This document shows, one piece after another, positions 1-7,538 of a stretch of 64,000 nucleotides of DNA. The stretch is taken from the NCBI GenBank assembly GCA_964612975.1, contig CAZTGC010000001.1, positions 1-64,000 on the forward strand. The letters run 5' to 3'. Both the position numbers and the translations under genes were made by a program. The notes beneath the pieces were generated by a model, which saw nothing but the letters and a program-made list of their open reading frames with translations, made no database searches and had not been told where the DNA came from. This stretch comes from NZ13-RE01 sp964612975 (GTDB lineage: Bacteria; Dictyoglomota; Dictyoglomia; Dictyoglomales; Dictyoglomaceae). Each line of letters begins with the position of its first letter. The first letter of the stretch is position 1.

Positions 1-54
1 AGGGAAGGTGGCAAGACTGTTGGAGCCGGTGTCGTTACTAAGATCATTGAGTAG
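1..54 (+). CDS. tuf: Elongation factor Tu, C-terminal end (partial)
   Basis: Only the last 17 codons and the stop are in the window. The peptide REGGKTVGAGVVTKIIE is the conserved C-terminus of EF-Tu, the GTPase that delivers aminoacyl-tRNA to the ribosome. The gene continues upstream of base 1. Its position before rpmG, tRNA-Trp, secE and nusG is a standard bacterial order, which supports the call. Confidence 0.93.
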   Translation, partial: REGGKTVGAGVVTKIIE

Positions 55-73
55 GTAAAAGAAGGGGAAATTA

Positions 74-223
74 ATGAGGGTAAATGTAATATTAGCATGT
101 GTTGAATGTAAAAATAGAAATTATATAACAGAGAAAAATAAAAAGAACGATCCTGATAGGATAGAATTAAGAAAATATTGTCCAAAGTGTAAGAAGCATA
201 CTGTTCATCGAGAAACAAGGTAG
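74..223 (+). CDS. rpmG: 50S ribosomal protein L33
   Basis: This 49-residue protein of the large subunit is too short for most ORF callers. It carries two CxxC pairs (C9/C12 and C36/C39) that form a zinc ribbon, as in the zinc-binding class of L33. The ATG at 74 follows an AAGGGGAAA Shine-Dalgarno-like stretch 20 bp after the tuf stop. The TAG stop at 221-223 overlaps the first two bases of the tRNA-Trp gene, so RNase P cleavage of a shared transcript would remove part of the stop codon. Confidence 0.95.
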   Translation: MRVNVILACVECKNRNYITEKNKKNDPDRIELRKYCPKCKKHTVHRETR

Positions 224-298
224 GCCCGTAGCTCTAATAGGAAGAGCACCGGACTCCAAATCCGGGGGTTGCAGGTTCGAGCCCTGCCGGGCCTGCCA
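222..298 (+). tRNA. tRNA-Trp (anticodon CCA)
   Basis: A full cloverleaf can be drawn. The acceptor stem is 222-228 paired with 288-294 (AGGCCCG/CGGGCCT). The D stem is GCTC/GAGC. The anticodon stem is CCGGA/TCCGG around loop CTCCAAA, with anticodon CCA at 256-258. The T stem is GCAGG/CCTGC around TTCGAGC. The discriminator is G295, as expected for tRNA-Trp, and the CCA end is encoded at 296-298. It sits between rpmG and secE, a common location. Its 5' end overlaps the rpmG stop codon by two bases. Confidence 0.97.
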
Positions 299-325
299 AA
301 ATTTGTCTATAAGAGAGGTTTTAAA

Positions 326-547
326 ATGGCAATTAAAAGTAAATTTACTATAAGGGAAAGATTAAAAAATTTTTGGGTTGGAGAAAAAATGGAGCTAAAA
401 AGGGTTTTATGGCCTGACAGAGAAAAGGTCATAAAACTCTCTATTGCTTTGGGAATAATGCTTTTTTTTCTTATTACCTTAATTGCCTTCTATGATTTTA
501 TTTTTAGCATAATAACTTCATTAATATTGGGGATTTCTTCAGGATAG
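326..547 (+). CDS. secE: Preprotein translocase subunit SecE
   Basis: SecE clamps SecY in the SecYEG protein-export channel of the inner membrane. The 73-residue protein has the short single-spanning form: a charged amphipathic N-terminus, the conserved stretch ELKRVLWPDREKVIK, then one transmembrane helix near residues 43-65. The ATG at 326 is preferred because GAGAGG lies 8 bp upstream. A longer in-frame reading from 269 would begin inside the tRNA gene. It is followed 13 bp later by nusG, the usual partner. Confidence 0.95.
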   Translation: MAIKSKFTIRERLKNFWVGEKMELKRVLWPDREKVIKLSIALGIMLFFLITLIAFYDFIFSIITSLILGISSG

Positions 548-560
548 AAGGAGCATTGGT

Positions 561-1091
561 ATGACTGAAGGAAAATGGTATGTAATACATACTTTAGCAG
601 GACATGAACATAAAGTTAAAGCTATCATTGAGAAACAAATTAAACTTCTACATTTGGAAAATAAAATATTTGATATTGTTGTTCCCGAAGAAAAGGTTAT
701 GAGAGTTAAAGGGGGACGTAAAAGTATTCAGACTAAAAAAGTCTTTCCAGGATATCTTTTTGTTAGAATGGTGGAGGACGAAGAAGCTAAAAGACTTATT
801 AGGACTACATCTGGAGTCACAGGTTTTGTTGGGGCTCAAGGAAAACCAAGTCCTCTAAATCCCGAGGAAGAGTATTGGATTAAAAAATTTATTGAACAAA
901 AAGAAATAAAACCTGAACTTAAGGTTAAAAAGGGTGATAGGGTATATATAAAAAGTGGACCTTTTATGGGTTATGAAGGACAAGTGGATGAAATTTATCC
1001 AGAAAAAGGAACTGTAAGGGTTCTATTATCAATTTTTGGGAGGGAAACCCCAACTGAGATAGATCATACACAAGTAGAAAAGACAAGTTGA
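561..1091 (+). CDS. nusG: Transcription termination/antitermination factor NusG
   Basis: NusG binds RNA polymerase through its N-terminal domain and links it to Rho or ribosomal protein S10 through its C-terminal domain. In the 176 residues, the NGN domain (about 4-110, beginning KWYVIHTLAGHE) is followed by a KOW domain (about 122-155) with the pattern KKGDRVYIKSGPFMGYEG. Length is normal and there is no insertion such as the large one in Thermotoga NusG. It lies between secE and rplK, with an SD-like GAAGGAG before the ATG. Confidence 0.97.
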   Translation: MTEGKWYVIHTLAGHEHKVKAIIEKQIKLLHLENKIFDIVVPEEKVMRVKGGRKSIQTKKVFPGYLFVRMVEDEEAKRLIRTTSGVTGFVGAQGKPSPLNPEEEYWIKKFIEQKEIKPELKVKKGDRVYIKSGPFMGYEGQVDEIYPEKGTVRVLLSIFGRETPTEIDHTQVEKTS

Positions 1092-1104
1092 GGAGGGAAA
1101 TAAA

Positions 1105-1530
1105 GTGCCAAAAAAGATTGTTGGTAAGATAAAGTTAAATTTAACAGCAGGAAAGGCTACACCTGCGCCACCTGTAGGTCCTGCCTTAGGGCAATATGGT
1201 GTGAACATTATGGAATTTTGTAAAGCTTATAATGCTGTTACTGCAGGGCAAGATGGAATTATTCCTGTCGAAATAACTATTTATGAGGATAGAAGTTTTA
1301 CTTTTATTACGAAAACTCCTCCAGCTTCTGAACTTCTTAAAAAGGCTGCTGGAGTGGAAAGGGGTTCTGGAGAGCCTAATAAGAATAAAGTTGGTAGAAT
1401 TAATAGAAGTAAACTTAAAGAAATAGCTGAGGTTAAAATGAAAGATTTAAATGCTAAAGATATTTCTGCAGCTATGAAGATAATAGAAGGAACAGCAAGA
1501 AGTATGGGAATAGAAATTGTTGAAGATTGA
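1105..1530 (+). CDS. rplK: 50S ribosomal protein L11
   Basis: L11 binds 23S rRNA at the GTPase-associated centre. The 141-residue protein contains the family signature PPVGPALGQYGVNIMEFCKAYN near the N-terminus and the rRNA-binding C-terminal domain ending MKIIEGTARSMGIEIVED. The start is GTG at 1105 after a strong GAGGAGGG. It is followed by rplA after 15 bp, the canonical L11-L1 pair. Confidence 0.97.
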   Translation: MPKKIVGKIKLNLTAGKATPAPPVGPALGQYGVNIMEFCKAYNAVTAGQDGIIPVEITIYEDRSFTFITKTPPASELLKKAAGVERGSGEPNKNKVGRINRSKLKEIAEVKMKDLNAKDISAAMKIIEGTARSMGIEIVED

Positions 1531-1545
1531 AGGAGGATTAGAAGA

Positions 1546-2274
1546 ATGGCAAAACATGGTAAAAGGTATTTGCAGACTTTATCTTTAATTGAGTCAAATA
1601 AATTATATGATTTAAATGAATCTGTTGCTTTAGTGAAGAAATTGGCTACTGCTAAATTTGATGAGACTATAAATCTTTCTGTAAAGTTAGGTGTTGATCC
1701 AAGACATGCAGATCAGCAGGTTAGGGGAACAGTTGTTTTACCTTATGGAACTGGAAAAGAGAAAAAAGTTTTAGTCTTTGCAGAAGGTGAAAAAGCCCAA
1801 GAAGCAAGGGAAGCAGGAACAGATTATGTAGGAGGAGAAGACTTAGTAAAGCAAATAGAAAGTGGGTGGTTGGATTTTGATGTGGCTATAGCTACACCTG
1901 ATATTATGGGTATATTAAAAATACCATCAAGATTAGGTAAAATTTTGGGTCCTCGAGGATTAATGCCAAATCCAAAGGCAGGAACTGTTACTCAAGATAT
2001 ATTCAAAACTGTAAAAGAATATAAAAGCGGTAAGGTAGAGTTTAGAACTGATAGATATGGAATAATTCATGTGCCCATTGGGAAAGCTTCCTTTTCAGAA
2101 GAAGCATTGTTTAAAAATCTTGTCACAGCTTTATATGCAATCCTAAGGCTAAAGCCTGCGGTAGTAAAGGGACAATACTTTAGGAGCATATATATTTCTC
2201 CTTCCATGGGTCCAAGTGTTCCTATTGAGACAAAAAATTTAGCAGAAATTTTGCGTAGGGAGGAAGTAGCGTAG
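1546..2274 (+). CDS. rplA: 50S ribosomal protein L1
   Basis: L1 forms the mobile stalk near the ribosomal E site and often represses its own mRNA. The 242-residue protein contains the conserved ILGPRGLMPNPKAGTV loop around residues 130-145 and is close to the usual family length. It has an AGGAGG Shine-Dalgarno. The region after its stop is not empty but holds the L10 leader for rplJ-rplL. Confidence 0.97.
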   Translation: MAKHGKRYLQTLSLIESNKLYDLNESVALVKKLATAKFDETINLSVKLGVDPRHADQQVRGTVVLPYGTGKEKKVLVFAEGEKAQEAREAGTDYVGGEDLVKQIESGWLDFDVAIATPDIMGILKIPSRLGKILGPRGLMPNPKAGTVTQDIFKTVKEYKSGKVEFRTDRYGIIHVPIGKASFSEEALFKNLVTALYAILRLKPAVVKGQYFRSIYISPSMGPSVPIETKNLAEILRREEVA

Positions 2275-2297
2275 GGATAATTTTATAATTAGAATAG

Positions 2298-2395
2298 AAG
2301 GCCAAAGACCGTAGGTTTTTTAAATTCCTACGTAGGCCTTACTGGTTTTGAAAAAAAATTTCCAAAGGAAAGCCAGAAGGCTTTCCTTTGTTTTA
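2298..2395 (+). promoter_or_regulatory. Ribosomal L10 (L10/L12) mRNA leader with attenuator
   Basis: Between rplA and rplJ, AAGGCC (2298-2303) pairs with GGCCTT (2335-2340). Inside that, CGTAGG (2310-2315) pairs with CCTACG (2327-2332). The asymmetric internal loop (6 nt against 2 nt) resembles the kink-turn-containing L10 leader bound by the L10-L12 complex. A strong downstream hairpin with a T-rich tail (2364-2395) would act as the attenuator. The pairing is seen directly; regulation by L10 is inferred from the family and location. Confidence 0.75.
2364..2395 (+). terminator. Intrinsic terminator/attenuator before rplJ
   Basis: An 11-bp stem AAAGGAAAGCC/GGCTTTCCTTT (2364-2374 with 2379-2389) closes an AGAA tetraloop and is followed by GTTTTAGT. 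It lies 20 bp before the rplJ start, inside a continuous ribosomal protein operon. Attenuation is therefore more likely than full termination. Confidence 0.75.
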
Positions 2396-2414
2396 GTCAA
2401 AAGGAGGTGAAAAA

Positions 2415-2948
2415 TTGCCAAAAAAAGAGAAGGAACTAAAAGTAGAAGAAATCTATCAGAAATTGTCCCAATCAAGTAGTGTTATTTTTACAGATTTTAA
2501 AGGTTTAACAGTAGCAGAACTTTCTCAATTAAGAGCAAAGCTAAGGGAGGTAGGAGCAGAATATAGAATAGTGAAAAATACCTTAGCTTTGAGGGCCTTT
2601 CAAAGATATTTTCCTCAAGGAAATGTAGAGGAATATCTTAAGGGCCCTACCGCATTTACCTATTGTTATGGAGATCCCTTTGGGATTCTAAAAATACTTA
2701 TGGATTTTTCCAAGAATCATGAAGATTTAAAATTAAAGGGTGGTATTATTGATGGTGAATTATATAATTCTAAGGAAATAAAAGAATTAGCTAATTTACC
2801 ACCAAAAGAAGTATTGTTAGCTAAGCTCATAGGAGGTATAAATACTCCTTTGACAAGGTTAGTATTTGGGTTAAAATGGCCAATTAATCAATTGGTATGG
2901 GCCTTAGAGACTATTAAAAAAGAAAAAGAAAAAACCTTAGAACAATAA
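2415..2948 (+). CDS. rplJ: 50S ribosomal protein L10
   Basis: L10 is the base of the ribosomal stalk that carries L7/L12 dimers. The 177-residue protein has the typical motifs SSVIFTDFKGLTVAELSQLR and YRIVKNTLALRA, and a charged C-terminal helix that would bind L12. The start is TTG at 2415, preceded by AAAGGAGGTGAAAA, an almost perfect Shine-Dalgarno that compensates for the weak start codon. It follows the L10 leader and precedes rplL by 13 bp. Confidence 0.96.
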   Translation: MPKKEKELKVEEIYQKLSQSSSVIFTDFKGLTVAELSQLRAKLREVGAEYRIVKNTLALRAFQRYFPQGNVEEYLKGPTAFTYCYGDPFGILKILMDFSKNHEDLKLKGGIIDGELYNSKEIKELANLPPKEVLLAKLIGGINTPLTRLVFGLKWPINQLVWALETIKKEKEKTLEQ

Positions 2949-2961
2949 AGGAGGATTTGAG

Positions 2962-3333
2962 ATGAATAAGGAAGAAATTATTCAAGCCATCAAGGAAATG
3001 AAGGTTTTAGAGTTGGTAGAGTTGGTAAAGGCATTAGAAGAGGAATTTGGAGTTAGTGCAGCAATGCCAGTCGTTACAGCTGCGGCTTCTGTAGGGCCAA
3101 CTAGTGCACCTGTAGAAGAAAAGACAACCTTTGATGTTATATTGAAAGATGCTGGAGCTAATAAGATAAAAGTATTAAAAGTAGTTCGTGAAGTTACAGG
3201 ATTAGGCTTAAAAGAGGCAAAGGATTTAGTCGATTCTACCCCAAAGTCAGTAAAGGAAGGAGTTAGCAAAGAAGAAGCAGAAGATATAAAGAAAAAATTG
3301 GAAGCAGAAGGTGCAGTGGTAGAGGTTAAATAA
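2962..3333 (+). CDS. rplL: 50S ribosomal protein L7/L12
   Basis: The stalk protein recruits translational GTPases. In 123 residues it has an N-terminal dimerisation region (about 1-33), an Ala/Pro/Val-rich hinge (about 34-55) and the conserved C-terminal domain (about 56-123) with KTTFDVILKDAGANKIKVLK and GLGLKEAKDLVD. It is the last gene of the plus-strand operon. The gene meets the convergent lysC at a shared hairpin 4 bp after its stop. Confidence 0.97.
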   Translation: MNKEEIIQAIKEMKVLELVELVKALEEEFGVSAAMPVVTAAASVGPTSAPVEEKTTFDVILKDAGANKIKVLKVVREVTGLGLKEAKDLVDSTPKSVKEGVSKEEAEDIKKKLEAEGAVVEVK

Positions 3334-3336
3334 AAA

Positions 3337-3360
3337 AGGGGAAGAGTTTATTCTTCCCCT
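3337..3360. terminator. Bidirectional hairpin terminator between rplL and lysC
   Basis: AGGGGAAGA (3337-3345) pairs with TCTTCCCCT (3352-3360) around a 6-nt loop. Read on the minus strand it is followed by TTTTTTATTT, a good intrinsic terminator for the lysC operon. On the plus strand the tail AATTTAAAT is weaker. The lysC stop codon (3348-3350) lies in the loop, so a terminating ribosome would cover the hairpin. Confidence 0.8.
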
Positions 3361-4568
3361 AATTTAAATCCATCATGTAAAGTCTGAACAGCTTTCTCTA
3401 CTAAATCTCTTCTAATAATACAGGTAATTTTTATTTCTGAGGTTGTAATCATCTCAATGTTTATTCCATTTTCTGCTAATATTCCAAACATTTTTGCTGC
3501 AATTCCTGGGGTTCCTTGCATGCCCCATCCTATTATTGATACCTTTCCTATCTGGTCATCATAAAGAACATCTTTAGCATTTATTTGGGAGATTATTCCC
3601 TTTACAATTTTTAAAGCATTAAATAATTCCTTTTCAGGAACAGTAAAGGATAAATCAGTGATTCCATCTTTACTTACATTTTGGACAATATCATCCACAT
3701 TAATAGCTGCATCCCCTAAAGGAGCAAAGATCTTATAGGCTATACCCGGCTTATCTGGTACCCCAAGAACAGTTATTTTTGCTATATTCTTATTATGAGC
3801 AATTCCTGTTATCTTTCTTCTCCCTTCCATTTTTTCAACCTCCCCAATAGAAGTTCCAGAATTTTCATTAAAACTTGATCTTACTATGACTGGTACTTTA
3901 TAAGTAGCTGCTAAGTCCATGGCTCTTAATTGCATTACTTGTGCTCCTTGGCCTGCAAGTTCCAGCATTTCTTCGTAAGAAATATAGTCTAATTTTCTCG
4001 CAGATGGTACAACCCGTGGATCTGCAGTAAATATCCCCTCAACATCAGTATAAATTTCACAAATATCTGCTTTTATAGCATGGGCCAGTGCTACTGCTGT
4101 TGCATCAGAACCTCCCCTTCCAAGGGTCGTTATATTATTATTATCTAAATCATAACCTTGAAATCCTGCTACAACTACAACTTTTCCTAAACTTATTTCT
4201 TTTAATATTCTTTCCGATTTTATACATGTAATTTGCGCCTTTGTATGAATAGAATTAGTGTATATTCCTGCCTGTCTTCCAGAAAGGGATATAGCTGGAA
4301 TTCCTAACTCATGTAATGCTATTGTTAAAAGAGCAGATGAAATTCTCTCTCCTGAAGATAATAAAACATCCATTTCTCTTGGGCTTGGATTTTTAGTTAT
4401 TTCTTCCGCCATAGAAATTAGTTCGTCAGTGGTATCTCCCATAGCAGATACTACAACTACAATTTTATGCCCTTCTTTATAGTATTTATAAATTCTTTTT
4501 GCAACATTTTTAATCCTCTCTATATTACCGACAGAGGTTCCCCCAAATTTCTGGACAATTAACCCCAC
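3348..4568 (-). CDS. lysC: Aspartate kinase
   Basis: This enzyme phosphorylates aspartate, the first step toward lysine, threonine and methionine. The 406-residue protein has the N-terminal VQKFGGTSVGN motif, a kinase domain to about 240, and two C-terminal ACT domains (about 265-400, one beginning ITVLGVPDKPGIAYKIF) for allosteric feedback. It is monofunctional. The start is GTG at 4568 with AGGAGG upstream. It is the last gene of the seven-gene minus-strand operon, 2 bp after asd. Which amino acid inhibits it cannot be read from sequence. Confidence 0.95.
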   Translation of the reverse strand: MGLIVQKFGGTSVGNIERIKNVAKRIYKYYKEGHKIVVVVSAMGDTTDELISMAEEITKNPSPREMDVLLSSGERISSALLTIALHELGIPAISLSGRQAGIYTNSIHTKAQITCIKSERILKEISLGKVVVVAGFQGYDLDNNNITTLGRGGSDATAVALAHAIKADICEIYTDVEGIFTADPRVVPSARKLDYISYEEMLELAGQGAQVMQLRAMDLAATYKVPVIVRSSFNENSGTSIGEVEKMEGRRKITGIAHNKNIAKITVLGVPDKPGIAYKIFAPLGDAAINVDDIVQNVSKDGITDLSFTVPEKELFNALKIVKGIISQINAKDVLYDDQIGKVSIIGWGMQGTPGIAAKMFGILAENGINIEMITTSEIKITCIIRRDLVEKAVQTLHDGFKLGEE

Positions 4569-4570
4569 TT

Positions 4571-5575
4571 TTAACCTCCTTTAATAATCTCTTCTAATAT
4601 TTGAACAGCATTAAGGGCTGCCCCTTTTCTTATATTATCAGCTACCACCCAAAAATTTAAAGTATTTTCTTCAAAAAGATCTTTTCTTATTCTTCCTACA
4701 AAAACCTCATCTTTTCCATCACAAAAAAGAGGATAAGGATATATTTTCTCTTGTGGAGAATCCAAAACCTTTATTCCAGGGGCTTTATTTAAAATATTGT
4801 AAATCTCCTCTAAGGAAAAGTCCTTTGAAAAGGTAGCAGTTATAGACTCAGAATGTCCTCTAATGAGAGGAATTCTTACACAGGTTGCAGAAATCTTCAG
4901 ATTTGGAAGATGCATGATTTTTCTGCTTTCTCTAACCATTTTCATCTCTTCACGAGTATAGTTATTTTCTTCAAAGCTATCTATCTGGGGAATAATATTA
5001 AAGGCAATTGGATATGGGAAAACTTTTGGTTCTATTTTATTACCATTTAAAAATTCTCTTGTCTGGTCCAATAATTCTACTATCGCATCCTTGCCTTTGC
5101 CTGATACCGATTGGTATGTAGAAACAACAATCTTTTCTAAGTTAAATTTTTTATGAAGGGGATACAGAGCAACTACCATCTGTATCGTAGAACAATTTGG
5201 ATTTGCAATAATATTCTTATGCTCCTTTAAATCCTCCAGATTTACTTCAGGAACTACAAGAGGTACATCGGGATTCATTCTAAAGGCGTTACTATTATCT
5301 ATTACTATTGTTCCTCTTTTTGCTACCTCTGGCGAAATCTCCAAACTTATTTCTTCCCCTATAGATAATAGAGCAAAATCAGCATTTGCTATTTTTTCAG
5401 GTTTTGCTTCTTCAACTTTTATTTTTTCTTCTCCGAATTTAACAAAACTCCCCTCAGATCGAAGGGATGCAAAAGCATATAATTCTTTTATAGGGACTTT
5501 TCTTTCATAGAGAATTTTTAACATTTCTTGGCCTACTAAGCCAGTGGCTCCAACAACAGCTATTTTATAACTCAT
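4571..5575 (-). CDS. asd: Aspartate-semialdehyde dehydrogenase
   Basis: It reduces aspartyl phosphate, made by LysC, to aspartate semialdehyde using NADPH. The 334-residue protein has a GATGLVGQEML nucleotide-binding loop near the N-terminus. It has the catalytic cysteine in ANPNCSTIQM (about residue 127) and a histidine in RGHSESITATF. I chose the ATG at 5575 because GGAGGGAG sits 5-6 bp upstream; an in-frame GTG at 5593 would overlap that Shine-Dalgarno. It overlaps the end of thrB by 11 bp, implying translational coupling. Confidence 0.95.
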   Translation of the reverse strand: MSYKIAVVGATGLVGQEMLKILYERKVPIKELYAFASLRSEGSFVKFGEEKIKVEEAKPEKIANADFALLSIGEEISLEISPEVAKRGTIVIDNSNAFRMNPDVPLVVPEVNLEDLKEHKNIIANPNCSTIQMVVALYPLHKKFNLEKIVVSTYQSVSGKGKDAIVELLDQTREFLNGNKIEPKVFPYPIAFNIIPQIDSFEENNYTREEMKMVRESRKIMHLPNLKISATCVRIPLIRGHSESITATFSKDFSLEEIYNILNKAPGIKVLDSPQEKIYPYPLFCDGKDEVFVGRIRKDLFEENTLNFWVVADNIRKGAALNAVQILEEIIKGG

Positions 5576-6494
5576 ATTTTTCTCCCTCCGCACAAATCTT
5601 TTCGATTAGAATTCCGTTATTAAATACATCAAGAATTAGAATCTTTCCCTCAATTTTTTGCCTTTTAATTTCTTCTTCTAAGGAGTTTTTAATTACTTCT
5701 ACCTTATCTTTAAATGTAAAAATTAAGAGAGATGGTCCTGCACCACTTAAAACTACCCCTAAGACTCCATCTTCAGTTTCTTTATCTAAAAAGAATTTTG
5801 ACTCAGGAATAAGGGGGAATCTATAGGGTTGATGGAGATTATCTTTAAGTCCCAATTTTATCAATTTCTCATCTTTGTATAAAAACCCAGTAAGAAGGAA
5901 GGATAAATTTTGAAGATTTTTGACAACATCATCTCTTAAATACATTTTAGGCAAAATATTGCGTGATTCTTCCGTAGGTAAAGAATAAGAAGGAATGAAA
6001 AAAATACCACAAAGATCCCCAGGATATGGAAAACTTGTTAAATATGGAACTCCGTTTTCTATTTTACATATGGTTAGTCCTCCATTATAAGCTCCTGCTA
6101 AATTATCAAAATGTCCTTCAAGGGAAAGGGCAAGGATAAATTTTTCTTCTTTTAAAAGACTTTTTCCCGATATAATTTCTGCTGAGTAAATTCCACCCCA
6201 TATTACTGCAGCGCTACTTCCTAAACCTTTACCTATAGGTATCTGAGAGTTTAGCTGGATTAAATAATTTTCAGGCTTACGTTCTAAAATTTCTAAAGTT
6301 TTCGAAAAAGCTTTTAAAAAGAGGTTATCATTTTTGTTCAATTTCTCTAAATCTTCCCCATTATAAATTATTTTTTTATCAAAACAACTTGTATCAATAA
6401 AAATCTCTAAAAAAAGATTCCATGCTATAGATAAGGTGTCAAATCCTGGACCTAAATTAGCTGAAGTTGCTGGAATTTTTATTCTTACCCTCAT
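5565..6494 (-). CDS. thrB: Homoserine kinase (GHMP family)
   Basis: It phosphorylates homoserine to O-phosphohomoserine, the substrate of ThrC. The 309-residue protein starts MRVRIKIPATSANLGPGFD, typical of ThrB, and has the GHMP ATP-binding loop PIGKGLGSSAAV near residue 86. A C-terminal GHMP motif, VLSGAGPSLLIF, is also present. The ATG overlaps the thrC stop in an ATGA arrangement. Confidence 0.95.
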   Translation of the reverse strand: MRVRIKIPATSANLGPGFDTLSIAWNLFLEIFIDTSCFDKKIIYNGEDLEKLNKNDNLFLKAFSKTLEILERKPENYLIQLNSQIPIGKGLGSSAAVIWGGIYSAEIISGKSLLKEEKFILALSLEGHFDNLAGAYNGGLTICKIENGVPYLTSFPYPGDLCGIFFIPSYSLPTEESRNILPKMYLRDDVVKNLQNLSFLLTGFLYKDEKLIKLGLKDNLHQPYRFPLIPESKFFLDKETEDGVLGVVLSGAGPSLLIFTFKDKVEVIKNSLEEEIKRQKIEGKILILDVFNNGILIEKICAEGEKYEL

Positions 6495-7537
6495 GATTCT
6501 AATATTTTAATTAGCTCCTCTATATTTGGTTCTATTTCCTTTGAAATTTTAGCACTTTTTAAAGCAGAATCAGGATCCTTAAGTCCACTACCTGTAAGGA
6601 TACAAACTATATTTCCATTTAATATTAATTTTTTTTCCCTTAATATCTTTTTTACGCCTGCCCATGATGCTGCAGAAGCGGGTTCAACAAATACTCCTTC
6701 TTTACTTGCTAATTCCCTTTGAGCTAAAAGTATTTCCTCATCGGATACCATATCTATAATCCCTTTGGATTCTTTTATGGCACTTAGAGCTTTATCTCCA
6801 CTCGCAGGATTTCCAATTCTTATTGCTGTAGCAATGGTATGGGGATTCTCTATGGGATGGCCTAGAACTAAAGGAGCAGATCCTTCCGCCTGAAAACCAA
6901 GAAGCTTCGGTAGTTTTTTAATTTTATCTAAGGAAAAGTATTCCTTGAATCCCTTCCAATAGGCAGTTATATTTCCTGCATTTCCAACGGGAATAGCTAA
7001 GAATTTAGGACTATCTCCTAATAAATCACATATCTCAAAGGCTGCAGTTTTCTGCCCTTCTAATCTAAAGGGATTTATAGAGTTTACTATTTCGATAGGA
7101 TAAAATTTTGATATCTCCCTTACTAGTTTCAAAGCAGAGTCAAAATTTCCCTTTATACTTATAATTTCAGCGCCATACATTATTGCTTGAGCTAATTTCC
7201 CTAAAGCAATGGCATTCTTGGGTAAAAGGACATAAGATTTTATTCGAGATACACTTGCATAAGCTGCTGCAGATGCTGCTGTATTTCCTGTTGAGGCACA
7301 AATTATTGCTTTAGCATTATTTTCTAAAGCTTTTGCTACAGCAACAACCATTCCTCTGTCTTTAAAGGAACCTGTTGGGTTCATTCCTTCATATTTTAAA
7401 AAAAGGTTAATTTTATATTCTTTGCTTAAGTTATTAGCATAAATAAGGGGTGTATCTCCCTCAAAAAGAGTTATTATTGGAGTCTTTTCATTTACAGGAA
7501 GAAAATCTTTATATTTTAAAATTACACCCCTTTTCAT
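6491..7537 (-). CDS. thrC: Threonine synthase
   Basis: This PLP enzyme converts O-phosphohomoserine to threonine. The PLP lysine lies in NPTGSFKDRGM near residue 60, and a phosphate-binding glycine-rich stretch (AIPVGNAGNITAY) follows in the centre. At 348 residues it is the short bacterial class. I prefer the ATG at 7537, just after GAGGTG. A TTG 12 bp upstream would place the start on top of that Shine-Dalgarno. It sits directly downstream of hom. Confidence 0.94.
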   Translation of the reverse strand: MKRGVILKYKDFLPVNEKTPIITLFEGDTPLIYANNLSKEYKINLFLKYEGMNPTGSFKDRGMVVAVAKALENNAKAIICASTGNTAASAAAYASVSRIKSYVLLPKNAIALGKLAQAIMYGAEIISIKGNFDSALKLVREISKFYPIEIVNSINPFRLEGQKTAAFEICDLLGDSPKFLAIPVGNAGNITAYWKGFKEYFSLDKIKKLPKLLGFQAEGSAPLVLGHPIENPHTIATAIRIGNPASGDKALSAIKESKGIIDMVSDEEILLAQRELASKEGVFVEPASAASWAGVKKILREKKLILNGNIVCILTGSGLKDPDSALKSAKISKEIEPNIEELIKILES

Positions 7538-7538
7538 T

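Noticed and set aside
269..325. N-terminal extension of secE reading from 269
   Set aside because: It starts inside the T arm of tRNA-Trp. The family start and a Shine-Dalgarno support 326.
2284..2289. TATAAT between rplA and rplJ as an internal promoter
   Set aside because: No -35 at 16-18 bp and no TG extension. In such AT-rich spacer a chance match is likely.
2982..3269. Minus-strand open frame antisense to rplL
   Set aside because: Mirror of the Ala/Lys-rich rplL code; no start signals or family likeness.
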